A DNA stretch of 64,000 bases from the NCBI GenBank assembly GCA_014656495.1, contig BNCN01000019.1, positions 25,690 to 89,689 of the forward strand. Reading direction: 5' to 3'. The notes under the pieces were generated by a model that worked only from the letters and a program-made list of their open reading frames with translations, had not been told where the DNA came from and made no database searches. Position numbers and translations under genes: made by a program. Of this stretch, positions 48,063 through 56,543 are shown in pieces; position 1 is the stretch's first letter; each line of letters starts with the position of its first letter. Origin of the DNA: Comamonas sp. KCTC 72670. Its GTDB lineage: Bacteria; Myxococcota; Myxococcia; Myxococcales; Myxococcaceae.

Positions 48063-48521
48063 ATGACGGACCCGGTCCAGCTCGACGCGCCCGACATCCA
48101 GGACGTGACTCGGACCCGGACGCTGGGCCTGGCCTACGTGGGCACGGTGCTGGTGATCGCGCACAATGCCCAGCCCCCCGCGCATGAGGACTGGGCGCGC
48201 TACTGCGAGCTCATCACCCGCCACCATGGCACGGTCACCGCGCAGCTCGTGCTCGCGGAAGGACCGGGCCCCAGCGCCACGCAGCGCCAGCAGGCGCTCA
48301 ATCAGGTCCCCAAGGACTACGTGATTCCGCCCACCGCGGTGTTCACCCGGTCCGCGCTGGTGCGAGGCGTGGTGTCGCTCTTCAACTGGTTCACGCCCCG
48401 CTCCATGCGCGCGTTCGTCCCGGGTGACCTCGCCGCCGCGGCAGCGCACCTGCGCATGAGCGAGGCGCAGGTGCGGCGGCTGGTGGATGTAGGCCAGGCG
48501 GTGCGGCCCGCGGGCGCCTAG
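48063..48521 (+). CDS. STAS/SpoIIAA-like domain protein
   Basis: 152 residues from ATG 48063. The N-terminal half alternates strand and helix (TLGLAYVGTVLVIAHNAQPP, HEDWARYCELITRHHGTVTAQLVLAEG). A central helix SATQRQQALNQV and strands PPTAVFTRSALVRGVVSLFNWF follow, and a C-terminal helix pair (DLAAAAAHLRMSEAQVRRLVDV) ends the protein. The pattern is of the SpoIIAA-like family of small myxobacterial cytoplasmic proteins; role unknown. It stands between a surface-lipoprotein gene and the DUF4255 group, convergent with the latter (10 bp). Confidence 0.55.
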   Translation: MTDPVQLDAPDIQDVTRTRTLGLAYVGTVLVIAHNAQPPAHEDWARYCELITRHHGTVTAQLVLAEGPGPSATQRQQALNQVPKDYVIPPTAVFTRSALVRGVVSLFNWFTPRSMRAFVPGDLAAAAAHLRMSEAQVRRLVDVGQAVRPAGA

Positions 48522-48531
48522 GACGCGCGGA

Positions 48532-49623
48532 CTACGGCGCGACGCCCTGCTGGATGCGCCGCTCCTCGATGCCCTTGCGAATCCGGGGCGCGTTCAGCAG
48601 CAGGTTCTGGTTGAGCACCTCCCCGTCCACCGGGATGCACTTGCCGGAGACACAGGCGGAGTACGCCGGGCACGGCGACGCGCACTGGAAGGACTCCGGC
48701 GACACCTGACACGTCTTCTCGCAGTAGCCGGAGAGGCAGGCCTCGTGCTGCATGCAGGGCTGCCCGTCCGGGAGCTGGCACAGCTTCGTCGCGCCACACT
48801 CCGCGGGCTTGTGGCACTCGGCGTCGCTGCCGCATCGGCCGTCATCCCGGTTGCAGTGGCGCTCCGCGTTGCAGAAGAAGCTGGCGCATTCGCTGTCCTC
48901 CTTGCAGGGCTGCTCCGGCTCCAACAGGCAGACCTGCGAGTCCAGCGCGTCCGCGCAGGTCAGCAGCCCCGGACAGTCCGCCTCGGTCGCGCAGTTCCTC
49001 CCCAGCGGGACCGTGCAGCCCACGCCCGGCTCACAGAAGCCGGTGATGCACTGGGTGCCCGCGTCGCAGGGCTGTCCTTGTGACGCCAGGCAGATGCCGC
49101 CGCCTTCACGCGGCTGGCAGCTCAAGCCCCGGCCGCAGTGCCCATCCGGACACGGCGCGCCCGGCCCGGGCTCTCCCGCTCGGTGCGCTGCGAGCAGCGA
49201 CATCACCGTGCCCACCAGGATGAAGGCGCCCACCGCCGTCACCGCCCAGTGCATGGGGAACGCCTTCGCGTCGGCCGAGCTGGCCGGCACCTCGAAGGAC
49301 AGGGGCGGCCCTTCCGCGAACCGCGTCTCCGGGAGCGCGACGTCCTCCACGCGCAGGTGGAAGGTGAAACGCCCGGGAGCCGTGCCCGGCGGCACGCGCA
49401 GGCGGACGGTGAACCGCTGCGCGGCCTTCGACGGGAGCTCGCGCTCGGGCGCCTCCTCCAGGAGGAACCACTCACGCCGGGCCTGCGGGCCAGGGACCAC
49501 CGTCACCCTCGCGCGCACCGGCGCGGTCAGGACGTTGGTGACGAGGAACACGGCCTCGCCCGACCCACGAGAGGACAGACGGAGGGCGTCCGTGATTGCG
49601 GAGACATCGAAGGCGCGAGACAT
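48532..49623 (-). CDS. Membrane protein: N-terminal beta domain, helix, cysteine-rich external domain
   Basis: 363 residues. Residues 1-115 form a cytoplasmic beta-rich domain (FLVTNVLTAPVRARVTVVPG, RFTVRLRVPPGTAPGRFTFHLRVE) of the kind often encoded near contractile-injection genes. One membrane helix (MHWAVTAVGAFILVGTVMSLLAA) follows at about 124-146. The external region of some 215 residues has about 25 cysteines in short units such as CDAGTQCITGFC, CKEDSECASFFC and CMQHEACLSGYC, spaced like dickkopf or EGF-like disulfide modules. Last of the three-gene DUF4255 group on the minus strand, 111 bp after the previous gene. No family name for the external part. Confidence 0.65.
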   Translation of the reverse strand: MSRAFDVSAITDALRLSSRGSGEAVFLVTNVLTAPVRARVTVVPGPQARREWFLLEEAPERELPSKAAQRFTVRLRVPPGTAPGRFTFHLRVEDVALPETRFAEGPPLSFEVPASSADAKAFPMHWAVTAVGAFILVGTVMSLLAAHRAGEPGPGAPCPDGHCGRGLSCQPREGGGICLASQGQPCDAGTQCITGFCEPGVGCTVPLGRNCATEADCPGLLTCADALDSQVCLLEPEQPCKEDSECASFFCNAERHCNRDDGRCGSDAECHKPAECGATKLCQLPDGQPCMQHEACLSGYCEKTCQVSPESFQCASPCPAYSACVSGKCIPVDGEVLNQNLLLNAPRIRKGIEERRIQQGVAP

Positions 49624-49734
49624 CGACCGGCTTTCTTGGAGGGGTGTGCGGAATCAGCCGTCAACCCAGCACTCCCCCTCAGGTCCAGCGGTCCCCCCGT
49701 CCCACCGGCCTGCCGCGGAAGCCTGTCCCTTCCC

Positions 49735-50064
49735 TCACTCCGCCGGGCGTCGCCCTCGCGGCGGCACCGCGTCCCCAGCCAGCAGGGACTGAGCACCTTC
49801 CCACGCGCCGTCATCCACCCCTGGCGCGGAGCCCGTTGACGGCGCATCCGCGGTGGACACCGCCGCGTGGAGGGCCCGGGCCGCGGGGGACACGTAGGCC
49901 GCGAACTGCTCCGGCCCCAGGCCCCACGAGGCGAACACCTCCGGCTCCAGCGGGTCCACCGCCACGCGCGCGAGCGGCGGCGCGACGGGCCACGGTGAGG
50001 TCCCGGCGGCGTCGGTGCGCGGCGCCTCCTCGGTGACGAATGGTGACGGGTGGCTCGGCGACAT
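49735..50064 (-). CDS. Small protein of the DUF4255 group
   Basis: 109 residues from ATG 50064, with AAGGAGGAG just upstream. The sequence is proline- and alanine-rich with one helix-like segment (LEPEVFASWGLGPEQFAAYVSPAARALHAAV). The rest looks disordered. No family recognised. It starts 2 bp after the stop of the DUF4255 gene, so it is translated in step with it. Confidence 0.6.
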   Translation of the reverse strand: MSPSHPSPFVTEEAPRTDAAGTSPWPVAPPLARVAVDPLEPEVFASWGLGPEQFAAYVSPAARALHAAVSTADAPSTGSAPGVDDGAWEGAQSLLAGDAVPPRGRRPAE

Positions 50065-50066
50065 GG

Positions 50067-50759
50067 TCACTCCTCCTTCAACGGCAAACGGATGAGCAGG
50101 GGCTGGGGCTCGGCGGCGAGCACCTCCGGCCCCAGCTCCAGCAGCTCCCCCTTGGCGCGCACTTCCAGCCGGCCCACCGTCGCGACGGGGGGAACGCGGG
50201 GGAACCGGAAGCAGCCCTGGGCATCCGTCCGCGTGGTGAGCTTCAGCGTGGGCAGCTCCACCAGCGCGCCCGGAATGGGCACGTCGCCCGGCCCGACGAC
50301 ACACCCCAGCAGCGCCTCCGCGGGCGTCGTCGGCTGGGGCACGGCGGGGAAGAGCACCCGGTGGATGACGGGCGTGGCGCGCTCGCGCCGCACCGAGACG
50401 CGCAGGCGGAAGCACGGACGCGGCGCGGTCCTCAGCCCGGCCCACACCGTGGTGGGCACCGGCGTGAGCTCCACCTCGAAGTCCGCCTCCTCCATCGCCG
50501 CGAAGACGAGCTCGCCCAGCAGGCGGTGCGCCCGCTCCGGAGACTCCGCCCCCGCGGTGATGAGGTAGCAGACCGAAATCTGCAACGGCGCGCGGCTGCC
50601 GCCCCCGCTGCGGACTGGCGGCGGTGGCCCCAGCTCCAGCAGATACAGGCAGACGCCTCGCTCGAGCGATTCGCGATCCGGGACTCCCAGGAACACCGGG
50701 ACATCGCCGGCAATGCGGCCCACCCACGCCTTCAAACGTTGATCGACTTCGTCGATCAT
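50067..50759 (-). CDS. DUF4255 (Pvc16 N-terminal) domain protein
   Basis: 230 residues. Residues 1-140 are DUF4255: MIDEVDQRLKAWV, GVCLYLLELGPPPPVRSGG, PLQISVCYLITAGAESPERAHRLLGELVFAAME and FEVELTPVPTTVWAGLRTAPRPCFRLRVSV. This domain is Pvc16, which caps or terminates the tube/sheath in extracellular contractile injection systems (PVC/Afp type). Residues about 165-225 form a carboxypeptidase-regulatory-like beta domain (VGPGDVPIPGALVELPTLKLTTRTDAQGCFRFPRVPP). First gene of a three-gene group, divergent from the M28 peptidase gene. No sheath, tube or baseplate genes are in the window. Confidence 0.82.
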   Translation of the reverse strand: MIDEVDQRLKAWVGRIAGDVPVFLGVPDRESLERGVCLYLLELGPPPPVRSGGGSRAPLQISVCYLITAGAESPERAHRLLGELVFAAMEEADFEVELTPVPTTVWAGLRTAPRPCFRLRVSVRRERATPVIHRVLFPAVPQPTTPAEALLGCVVGPGDVPIPGALVELPTLKLTTRTDAQGCFRFPRVPPVATVGRLEVRAKGELLELGPEVLAAEPQPLLIRLPLKEE

Positions 50760-51005
50760 CCGGACCCCCCGTCCTGGGCCGGTAGACCCGGGCCATCGCA
50801 GCCCCGGTGCTTTCCGGACTTGCAAGGTGTCACTGGCCCACAGGTGCAGGTATTGACCGGCAGGGAGGCGGGACGTCAGGCCCTCAACACCCCCCTGGGA
50901 CGCCCCGGGAAACCCCCGAGAAAAGAAGCCACACAACTCGCGGTCAGTTGCGGCGGATAATTCCATGACGCGCCACCCCCACGCGCCGCTCCGGGAATCC
51001 TCACC

Positions 51006-52388
51006 ATGGCCACGAAAGTCAGCGACAGCCCGCGTCCCCTCCCCTCGCTTCCGCCCCGCCCCGCCGTGGCCCGGGACGCCAAGACGCCCGAGGCGGCCAA
51101 ACCCGCCAGCGCGCCGCCGGGCTGGAACGCGGACCGCTTCGAGTCCACCCGCGCGCCCCGGCCGCTGCTGTGCAACATCCCCACGCCGCCGCCCACCGCG
51201 CCCGTGGAGCCCACGCCAGCGCCGGAGCCGGAGGTCGACACCCGGGCGGCGGACGCGGACCCGATGACGCACATCGCGTACCTGTCCTCGGACGAGCTCC
51301 AGGGCCGTGACAGCCCGTCGGCCGGGTTGGACGCCGCGTCCACGTACGTGCAGCAGCACGTGCAGAAGTACGGCCTCGTGGGCCCCAACACGAACAACCC
51401 GGACAACCCCTTCGAGCAGCGCTTCGACGTGTACTCGTTCGCGGGCCGTCCCGGAGTCCGCGGCGAGACGGGCGGCCACGTCCACAAGCCGGGCACCTAC
51501 GGGCACGAGCTGTTCGAGGGCGGCTTCTACCTCGACGACAAGATGCCGGCGGAGACCATCGACCTGCTCAACCAGAAGTACGAGAAGGCCATGGGCGCGC
51601 GCGGCCTGCCGCTGGCCCCGCCGCGAGACGGCGCGCAGCGCGGCGTGGAGGAGCTGCGCCAGCTGGCCTCGTCCTCGGGCCAGGCGGTGAACACCATGGC
51701 GCTGCTGCCCGGCTCGGGGCCGAACAAGGACGAGGTCATCGTGGTGATGGCCCACCTGGACCACGACGGCGTGGACCGCCGGGGCAACGTGCTCAACGGC
51801 GCGGACGACAACGCGTCTGGCAGCGCGGTGCTGATGGCGGCGGTGCCGGAGCTGGCGGAGGCGGCGGCGCGCGGCGAGCTGGACCGCTCCGTGCTCTTCC
51901 TCTGGACGGGCGCGGAGGAGAAGGGCCTGGTGGGCTCGCAGTACTTCGTGGACCACCCCATTCCGGGCCTGGACCTGGAGGCCATCACCGGCGTCATCAA
52001 CGTGGACATGGTGGGCCGCTGGGATGACCAGCGCCTGTCCGTGGTGGACACCAACTCGCGCGGCCAGCCCAACTACTTCCGCGACGTGCTGGACCAGGCG
52101 AACGCGCAGCTCGACGACCCGTTCGACCGCATCAACCGCGACATCAACGTGTTCCGTGATCGCCAGGACGGCGCGTCCTTCGGGCGCAAGGGCGAGGACG
52201 TCCTCTTCCTGTTCGAGGGCCTGTCCAACCCGAACGGCGGCGGTGACCTCATCCCCGAGTATCACCGGGCCGACGACGACATCGACCTCATCCTCCGCGA
52301 CAACGGCGGCGAGAAGCCCCGGCGCGTCAAGGATTTGATGGTCAACGTCATCGGACTCGCGGCCAACCGGACTGCTCCGGAGTCTTGA
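51006..52388 (+). CDS. M28 family zinc aminopeptidase
   Basis: 460 residues. The first 80 residues are proline- and alanine-rich and disordered, with no Sec signal. The M28 catalytic domain has the zinc ligands in MAHLDHDG (H250), GADDNASGS (bridging aspartate), TGAEEKGLVGSQYF (catalytic and zinc glutamates), NVDMVGR and the last histidine in EYHRADDD. Predicted aminopeptidase or related exopeptidase. The long disordered N-terminus without a signal and the divergent DUF4255 gene raise the idea that it is cargo of an injection-type system or cytoplasmic; this is inference. Confidence 0.88.
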   Translation: MATKVSDSPRPLPSLPPRPAVARDAKTPEAAKPASAPPGWNADRFESTRAPRPLLCNIPTPPPTAPVEPTPAPEPEVDTRAADADPMTHIAYLSSDELQGRDSPSAGLDAASTYVQQHVQKYGLVGPNTNNPDNPFEQRFDVYSFAGRPGVRGETGGHVHKPGTYGHELFEGGFYLDDKMPAETIDLLNQKYEKAMGARGLPLAPPRDGAQRGVEELRQLASSSGQAVNTMALLPGSGPNKDEVIVVMAHLDHDGVDRRGNVLNGADDNASGSAVLMAAVPELAEAAARGELDRSVLFLWTGAEEKGLVGSQYFVDHPIPGLDLEAITGVINVDMVGRWDDQRLSVVDTNSRGQPNYFRDVLDQANAQLDDPFDRINRDINVFRDRQDGASFGRKGEDVLFLFEGLSNPNGGGDLIPEYHRADDDIDLILRDNGGEKPRRVKDLMVNVIGLAANRTAPES

Positions 52389-52531
52389 ATTCTCAGGCGG
52401 TGGGGGCCGCCAATGTCGGATATCCGCGAGGGAGCGGCGTGTTTCTTCCGTGATTCACCACGGCGCCGCTTCTTTTTCCGCCCGGTCGCGCGAATGATGG
52501 CCACCGGGCCGGAAACACGTTGGAACACGAC

Positions 52532-53158
52532 ATGACGAAGGCGACATCCTCGACGAGACGACGAAGGGCTTTCTCCCTGAAGCGGCATGGCGCGGCACTC
52601 GCGTTGGCCGGAGGACTGGGGGCCGCGACACCGGCACTGGCGGATGGGGGGGACAGCCCGTACCGCTTTGGCCTGATGCTGGACGCGGGAGCGCCCCACG
52701 GCATCGGCGTGTCCGCGGTGCTGAAGCCCATCCACTGGCTGCGGCTGCAAGCGGGCCCCACCACCAACACGCTCAGCTTCGGTCTGCGCGGGGGCTTGAG
52801 CATCCTGCCGATGCAGACGCTCCTGGCGCCGTCCTTCAACGTGGAGGCGGGCCACTACTTCGGCTCGGACTACAACGAGGTGGTGGACTGGCTGGGCGCC
52901 ACGCCGAGCAGCCGCAGCGCGGCCATCCGCGACGTGACGTACAACTACGTCACCGGCACCGTGGGCCTGGAGGTGGGCGCGGCCAGCCGCTTCAACTTCT
53001 TCCTCCACGTGGGCCTCAGCTACGTGAGGGCCGGGGTGGACGACGCGAGCGCCCTGCTCCAGGACGTCACGGAGGATCCGGACGTCACCGCGCGCAACCT
53101 GTCCGTGCGCGCCACCATGCCCTCCGTGAAGCTGGGCTTCATCCTCTACTTCTTCTGA
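52532..53158 (+). CDS. Predicted outer-membrane beta-barrel protein
   Basis: 208 residues from ATG 52532. A basic N-region and AALALAGGLGAATPALA form a signal peptide with the AxA site. The mature part has alternating hydrophobic strands with aromatic ends (YRFGLMLDAGAPHGIGVSAV, LRLQAGPTTNTLSFGLRG, FNFFLHVGLSYVRAGV), ending in KLGFILYFF, whose terminal phenylalanine is an outer-membrane insertion signal. Family not recognised. It is followed 11 bp later by a lipoprotein gene in the same direction, a probable operon. Confidence 0.72.
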   Translation: MTKATSSTRRRRAFSLKRHGAALALAGGLGAATPALADGGDSPYRFGLMLDAGAPHGIGVSAVLKPIHWLRLQAGPTTNTLSFGLRGGLSILPMQTLLAPSFNVEAGHYFGSDYNEVVDWLGATPSSRSAAIRDVTYNYVTGTVGLEVGAASRFNFFLHVGLSYVRAGVDDASALLQDVTEDPDVTARNLSVRATMPSVKLGFILYFF

Positions 53159-53169
53159 GCCAGGAGCCG

Positions 53170-53721
53170 ATGACCATGCGAAACACTTCCATCCGCGCCC
53201 TGCTGCTCTCCAGCTTCGCGCTGCTCGCCACCGGCTGCGAGTCCCTCTTCTTCATCGAGGCCGAGGCCGAGGAAATCTGCAAGACGGAGCGGGACCTCTC
53301 CTTCCCCGCCGCGGTGCCCCTCACGGGGAACGTGCAGCGGAGCATCAACTTCCCGCTGGGCGACGTGGCGGACCCGCTGCCCGAAGACACCACCGTGAAG
53401 ACGGAGCTGCGGCTGCGGCTCTTCGAGGTGACGGCCGACACGGACCTGAGCGGCGTCGAGCGCGCCAGCGTGTCCGTGCGCCGGCCGGGCTCCAACGACA
53501 CCCACGTCCTGGGCGAGTACACGCGCACCGGCACCGCGCCCACGCGCATCATCCAGCTGGTCAGCACCGGACCGGTGGACCTGCTCGACCTGGCGCGGGA
53601 GTCCGAGCTCGAGTTCATCTTCGACGCGCGCGGCTCGCTGCCCTCGCAGGACTGGACGGCCAACGTGCGCACCTGCGCGGGCGTGAAGGCCCACGCCAAC
53701 TACTTCGACCTGGTGTTCTGA
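53170..53721 (+). CDS. Hypothetical lipoprotein
   Basis: 183 residues from ATG 53170 or the in-frame ATG 53176. Signal ALLLSSFALLATGC with lipobox ATGC. Mature beta-rich sequence with cysteines (ESLFF, EEICKTER, VRTCAGV) and strands (TELRLRLFEVTADTDLSGV, IIQLVSTGPVDLLDL, LEFIFDARGSL), ending with an aromatic run NYFDLVF. No family recognised. Downstream of the outer-membrane barrel gene, so possibly its partner. Confidence 0.68.
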   Translation: MTMRNTSIRALLLSSFALLATGCESLFFIEAEAEEICKTERDLSFPAAVPLTGNVQRSINFPLGDVADPLPEDTTVKTELRLRLFEVTADTDLSGVERASVSVRRPGSNDTHVLGEYTRTGTAPTRIIQLVSTGPVDLLDLARESELEFIFDARGSLPSQDWTANVRTCAGVKAHANYFDLVF

Positions 53722-53737
53722 GGCGGACGCCGCCTCT

Positions 53738-54292
53738 TCAGCGGAGCCCGGAAGCCGACGCGTGCTTCCGGGCCGCCGCGGGGACAGGCGCCGGCGCGGT
53801 CGGCCGGGCCTCCTCGGCGGCGGGCGGCTGCACGTGGAGGAACTCCCGCCGCGTGCCCATGACGAGGTCGAAGAACGGGTGCGTCACGCACCAGTTCGCG
53901 TTCTGCTCCTTGCCCATGTGGTGGTCGTAGTGCCACGGCAGGTGCTCGCGCGCCCACTTTGGGTCCAGGTGGGCGCGCCGGTGCACGAAGTAGTAGTTCG
54001 CCGCGCACGCCCACACCGTGCCCACGAAGAAGGGCGCCACCGGCAGCAGCGGCGCGTGCGCCAGCGCGAGCACCGCCAGGCCCACCAGCTCCTTCGTCTG
54101 CGCCGACCACGTCCACAGCGAGCGCATGTACTGGTCATCCAGCATGTCGTTGCGGCGCGACTTCTGGTGGTGCTCGTGCCAGTGGAAGCTCCAGAAGCTC
54201 TTCCGGTTCTTGCCCAGGCCGTGCAGGACGGACCTGTGCAGCACCCATTCACCGAAATTGGAGTAAACCCAGCCCAGGGGGATGCCGATCAT
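53738..54292 (-). CDS. Fatty acid hydroxylase / sterol desaturase superfamily protein
   Basis: 184 residues from ATG 54292. Four histidine clusters (HRSVLH, HWHEHH, HRRAH, HYDHH) give the di-iron ligands of the fatty acid hydroxylase superfamily. The hydrophobic segments LVGLAVLALAHAPLLPVAPF and GTVWACAANYYFV are membrane helices. The ending ARKHASASGLR is basic. It would add a hydroxyl to a fatty or sterol-like lipid in the inner membrane. The gene diverges from a TetR regulator, with a candidate operator between, so it is probably regulated by that protein. Confidence 0.83.
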   Translation of the reverse strand: MIGIPLGWVYSNFGEWVLHRSVLHGLGKNRKSFWSFHWHEHHQKSRRNDMLDDQYMRSLWTWSAQTKELVGLAVLALAHAPLLPVAPFFVGTVWACAANYYFVHRRAHLDPKWAREHLPWHYDHHMGKEQNANWCVTHPFFDLVMGTRREFLHVQPPAAEEARPTAPAPVPAAARKHASASGLR

Positions 54293-54337
54293 GGTTGCCT
54301 CCAGCGGAGCGCCCGGCCGACGCCCTCCGGCCAATAA

Positions 54338-54351
54338 TGACTATTTGGTCA
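54338..54351. promoter_or_regulatory. Inverted repeat between hydroxylase and TetR genes, candidate operator
   Basis: TGAC-TATTTG-GTCA forms a dyad at 54338-54351, in the 97-bp divergent spacer, 46 bp upstream of the hydroxylase ATG and 38 bp upstream of the TetR ATG. It is AT-rich in a GC-rich region. Size and position suit a TetR-type operator; binding is not shown. Confidence 0.5.
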
Positions 54352-54389
54352 CTCTTTTTGTACCGCGCAACGGACTGGAGCGCACGCCG

Positions 54390-55121
54390 ATGTCGACCCG
54401 GAGTGGCACGCGGGCGGATGCCGCCCGCGCAACGGACAAGCGGCCCGGGCGGCCCGGGAGCCGCCGCGAGGCCCACCGCCGCGAGCGGATGCAGGAGCTG
54501 GAGGACGCCGCCCTGACGCTGTTCCTGGCGCGGGGGCTGGACGGCGTCACCATCGACGACATCACCCAGGCCGCGAGCGTGGCCAAGGGGACGTTCTACC
54601 GGTACTTCGAGGACAAGGCGGCGCTGGTGGACGCGCTGCTGGAGCCGGTGCGCCGCGAGCTGCTCGCGGGCCTGGAGACGTGCGGGCATGCGCTCGCGGA
54701 CGCACGCAACGTGGAGGCGATGTTCGACGCGTACCGCGCGATGGCGGCGGTGATTGCCAGCGCGCTCCTCCAGTACCCGGGCGTGGTGCGCCTGTATCTC
54801 CAGGAGTGCCGGGGCCCCGCGGTGGGAGCCCGGGCGAAGGTGGCGGAGCTGGCCCGGCTGGTCGCGCGGCACGCGGTGGACATCACGCAGAAGGCGCACA
54901 CCAGCGGGCTGCTGCGCCCCATCCGTCCGGCGGTGAGCGGACTGGCGGTGGTGGGCGCGGTGGAGCGGCTGCTCCTGGCGGTGTTGAGCGAGGAGGACAT
55001 CGGCAATCCGCTGGAGCTGCCGGACGCGCTCACCACGCTGGTGTTGGATGGGCTGCGGCTGCCCCCGGCGGAGCCCCGCCCCGGGCGCCGGAAGTTGGAC
55101 GGAGGCCCCAAGCGCCCCTAA
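54390..55121 (+). CDS. TetR/AcrR family transcriptional regulator
   Basis: 243 residues from ATG 54390. The HTH covers about residues 35-82 (MQELEDAALTLFLARGLDGV; TIDDITQAASVAKGTFYRYFEDKAALVDALL), the TetR DNA-binding signature. The C-terminal ligand-binding domain (ALLQYPGVVRLYLQE, LAVVGAVERLLLAVL) is unique to the protein, so the ligand is not known. A basic N-extension of about 30 residues precedes the HTH. It diverges from the fatty acid hydroxylase gene and probably represses that gene and itself. Confidence 0.9.
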   Translation: MSTRSGTRADAARATDKRPGRPGSRREAHRRERMQELEDAALTLFLARGLDGVTIDDITQAASVAKGTFYRYFEDKAALVDALLEPVRRELLAGLETCGHALADARNVEAMFDAYRAMAAVIASALLQYPGVVRLYLQECRGPAVGARAKVAELARLVARHAVDITQKAHTSGLLRPIRPAVSGLAVVGAVERLLLAVLSEEDIGNPLELPDALTTLVLDGLRLPPAEPRPGRRKLDGGPKRP

Positions 55122-55131
55122 GGGTGGAGGG

Positions 55132-55866
55132 GTGGGACGCAAACGGGCGGCGCGGCAGACGGGGATGACGGTGCCCGGGTGGGCATGGTGGCTCCCGTGT
55201 GTGTTCGCCCCCGTGGTGCTGCTCAACCTCGCGGTGGCGTGGTTCGGCAGCAGCTTCGTGTCGCCGCTGTCCTTCTCCTTCCTGGAGGCCAAGGCGGGCG
55301 CGGTTCGCGCGTACCTGACGCACCGGCCCTCGTGCTTGATGGAGGGCCATGCGCCGCTGGAGCCCATCATCGACGCGGCCGAGCGCCGACACGGACTTCC
55401 GCCGGGCCTGCTGCGCGCGCTGGTGCAGGTGGAGTCGGAGTCGCGGGTGCATCGCATCTCGCCGGCGGGGGCCATGGGGCCAGGGCAGCTCATGCCGGGC
55501 ACGGCCGCGATGCTGGGCGTGAAGGACCCGTTCGACCCGGAGCCCGCGATTGATGGCAGCGCGCGCTATCTGGCCGGGCAACTCCGGCGCTTCAAGGACG
55601 TGCGGCTCGCGGTGGCGGCGTACAACGCGGGCCCGGGCTCCGTGAATGGACGCGTGCCGAAGAATGGCGAGACGGAGTACTACGTGCCCAAGGTGCTCGC
55701 GGCATGGGAGCTGACGCGGCCCCCTCCGCCGCCGAAGAAGGTCCCCGTGGTGACGCAGCCCGCGGCCAGGCCGAAGCCGGCGGCGCCGGCGCGGACGAAG
55801 GCTCCAGCCTCCGTGGCGAAGGACGCGAAGAAGCCCGCGGTGCCAGCGGCGAAGGGCCAGGGCTGA
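55132..55866 (+). CDS. Lytic transglycosylase (SLT domain) with membrane anchor and Ala/Lys/Pro tail
   Basis: 244 residues from GTG 55132, behind AAGGGTGGAGG; ATG 55165 is the alternative. A membrane anchor or signal is WWLPCVFAPVVLLNLAVAWF. The SLT domain (about 85-195) has ALVQVESESRVHRISPAGAMGPGQLMPGTA, with the catalytic glutamate in VESES, then LAVAAYNAGPGSVNG and YYVPKVL. It cleaves peptidoglycan to 1,6-anhydro ends. The last 50 residues (PKPAAPARTKAPASVAKDAKK) are low complexity. The DNA encoding this tail is repeated beyond the stop codon. Confidence 0.87.
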   Translation: MGRKRAARQTGMTVPGWAWWLPCVFAPVVLLNLAVAWFGSSFVSPLSFSFLEAKAGAVRAYLTHRPSCLMEGHAPLEPIIDAAERRHGLPPGLLRALVQVESESRVHRISPAGAMGPGQLMPGTAAMLGVKDPFDPEPAIDGSARYLAGQLRRFKDVRLAVAAYNAGPGSVNGRVPKNGETEYYVPKVLAAWELTRPPPPPKKVPVVTQPAARPKPAAPARTKAPASVAKDAKKPAVPAAKGQG

Positions 55867-55887
55867 GCGTCGCGGCGGACGTGAAGC

Positions 55888-56067
55888 CGCCTGTGGTGCC
55901 AGCGGCGATGGGCCGAAGCCAAGCGCGGCGGCAAACGCGAGGAGGCCAGCGGCGAAGGGCCAGGGCTGAACCGGTGACGCCCGCGGTGCCAGGGGCGATG
56001 GGCCGAAGCTGAGCGCGGCGGCAAACGTGAAGCGGCCCGCGGCAAAGGGCCAGGGCCGAGCGCAACG
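55888..56067. repeat. Two tandem ~90-bp direct repeats past the transglycosylase stop
   Basis: The string ATGGGCCGAAGC recurs at 55908 and 55998, 90 bp apart. The following AGCGCGGCGGCAAACG and the GCAAAGGGCCAGGGC-like end are also shared. The units match the DNA coding the transglycosylase tail (CCAGCGGCGAAGGGCCAGGGC at the gene's end), so the array looks like duplicated tail sequence that lies outside the frame. Two units are clear; flanking ends are degenerate. Confidence 0.55.
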
Positions 56068-56543
56068 CAAGGCTGGCGCGGCACGACGCCGCGATGTGGC
56101 CGCGGCATCGCTCGCGGCCGGATGCGCCCCTCCCCCCAGCGCGCCTCCGCCCGGACCTCGGACGGAGAACCTACCGACACGGGGGCATCCTGCCTCTGCC
56201 CCACCCCCGTGGCGCCACCCACTCCTCAGACGACACCGGTGTGCACGAGGGGGCCGCCCCGCGCTGCGCGGTGTCGAAGCCGTCACGGAAGCCATCAGCG
56301 ACCGCGTTGCTCACGGCCTTCCCCCAACGCGGCGGCGTGACCTCGACCGGAGACTTCCGCGCCAACGGGGAGCTCCGCCGTCCGGCCCGGGGGGAGGACG
56401 AAAGACGGAACCCGGCGCTTTCCATCGAGAACAGGCCACTGCTTCAGGGCGAGACGAGGGCTGCGAGGCATCCGCATCCACGGTCCGGGTGCGGAGGATG
56501 AGCCCTGTGTAAAGTTATCGTGAAAGCATTTTCCCGAGTTTCG
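56068..56543. other. 476-bp stretch with no supported gene
   Basis: Between the repeat array and the end of nagB several overlapping frames are open on both strands but none has typical bias, a ribosome site or a recognisable domain. The longest, about 84 residues on the minus strand (56171-56425), has no support. It may be the eroded remains of older coding sequence. No tRNA or clear terminator is seen. Confidence 0.5.

Noticed and set aside
50760..52265. Upstream extension of the DUF4255 frame to 732 residues
   Set aside because: The family N-terminus starts at MIDEVDQRL (50759). Upstream sequence is antisense of the M28 gene.
56171..56425. 84-residue minus-strand frame between the repeats and nagB
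   Set aside because: No ribosome site, no family, and composition like the other chance frames here.
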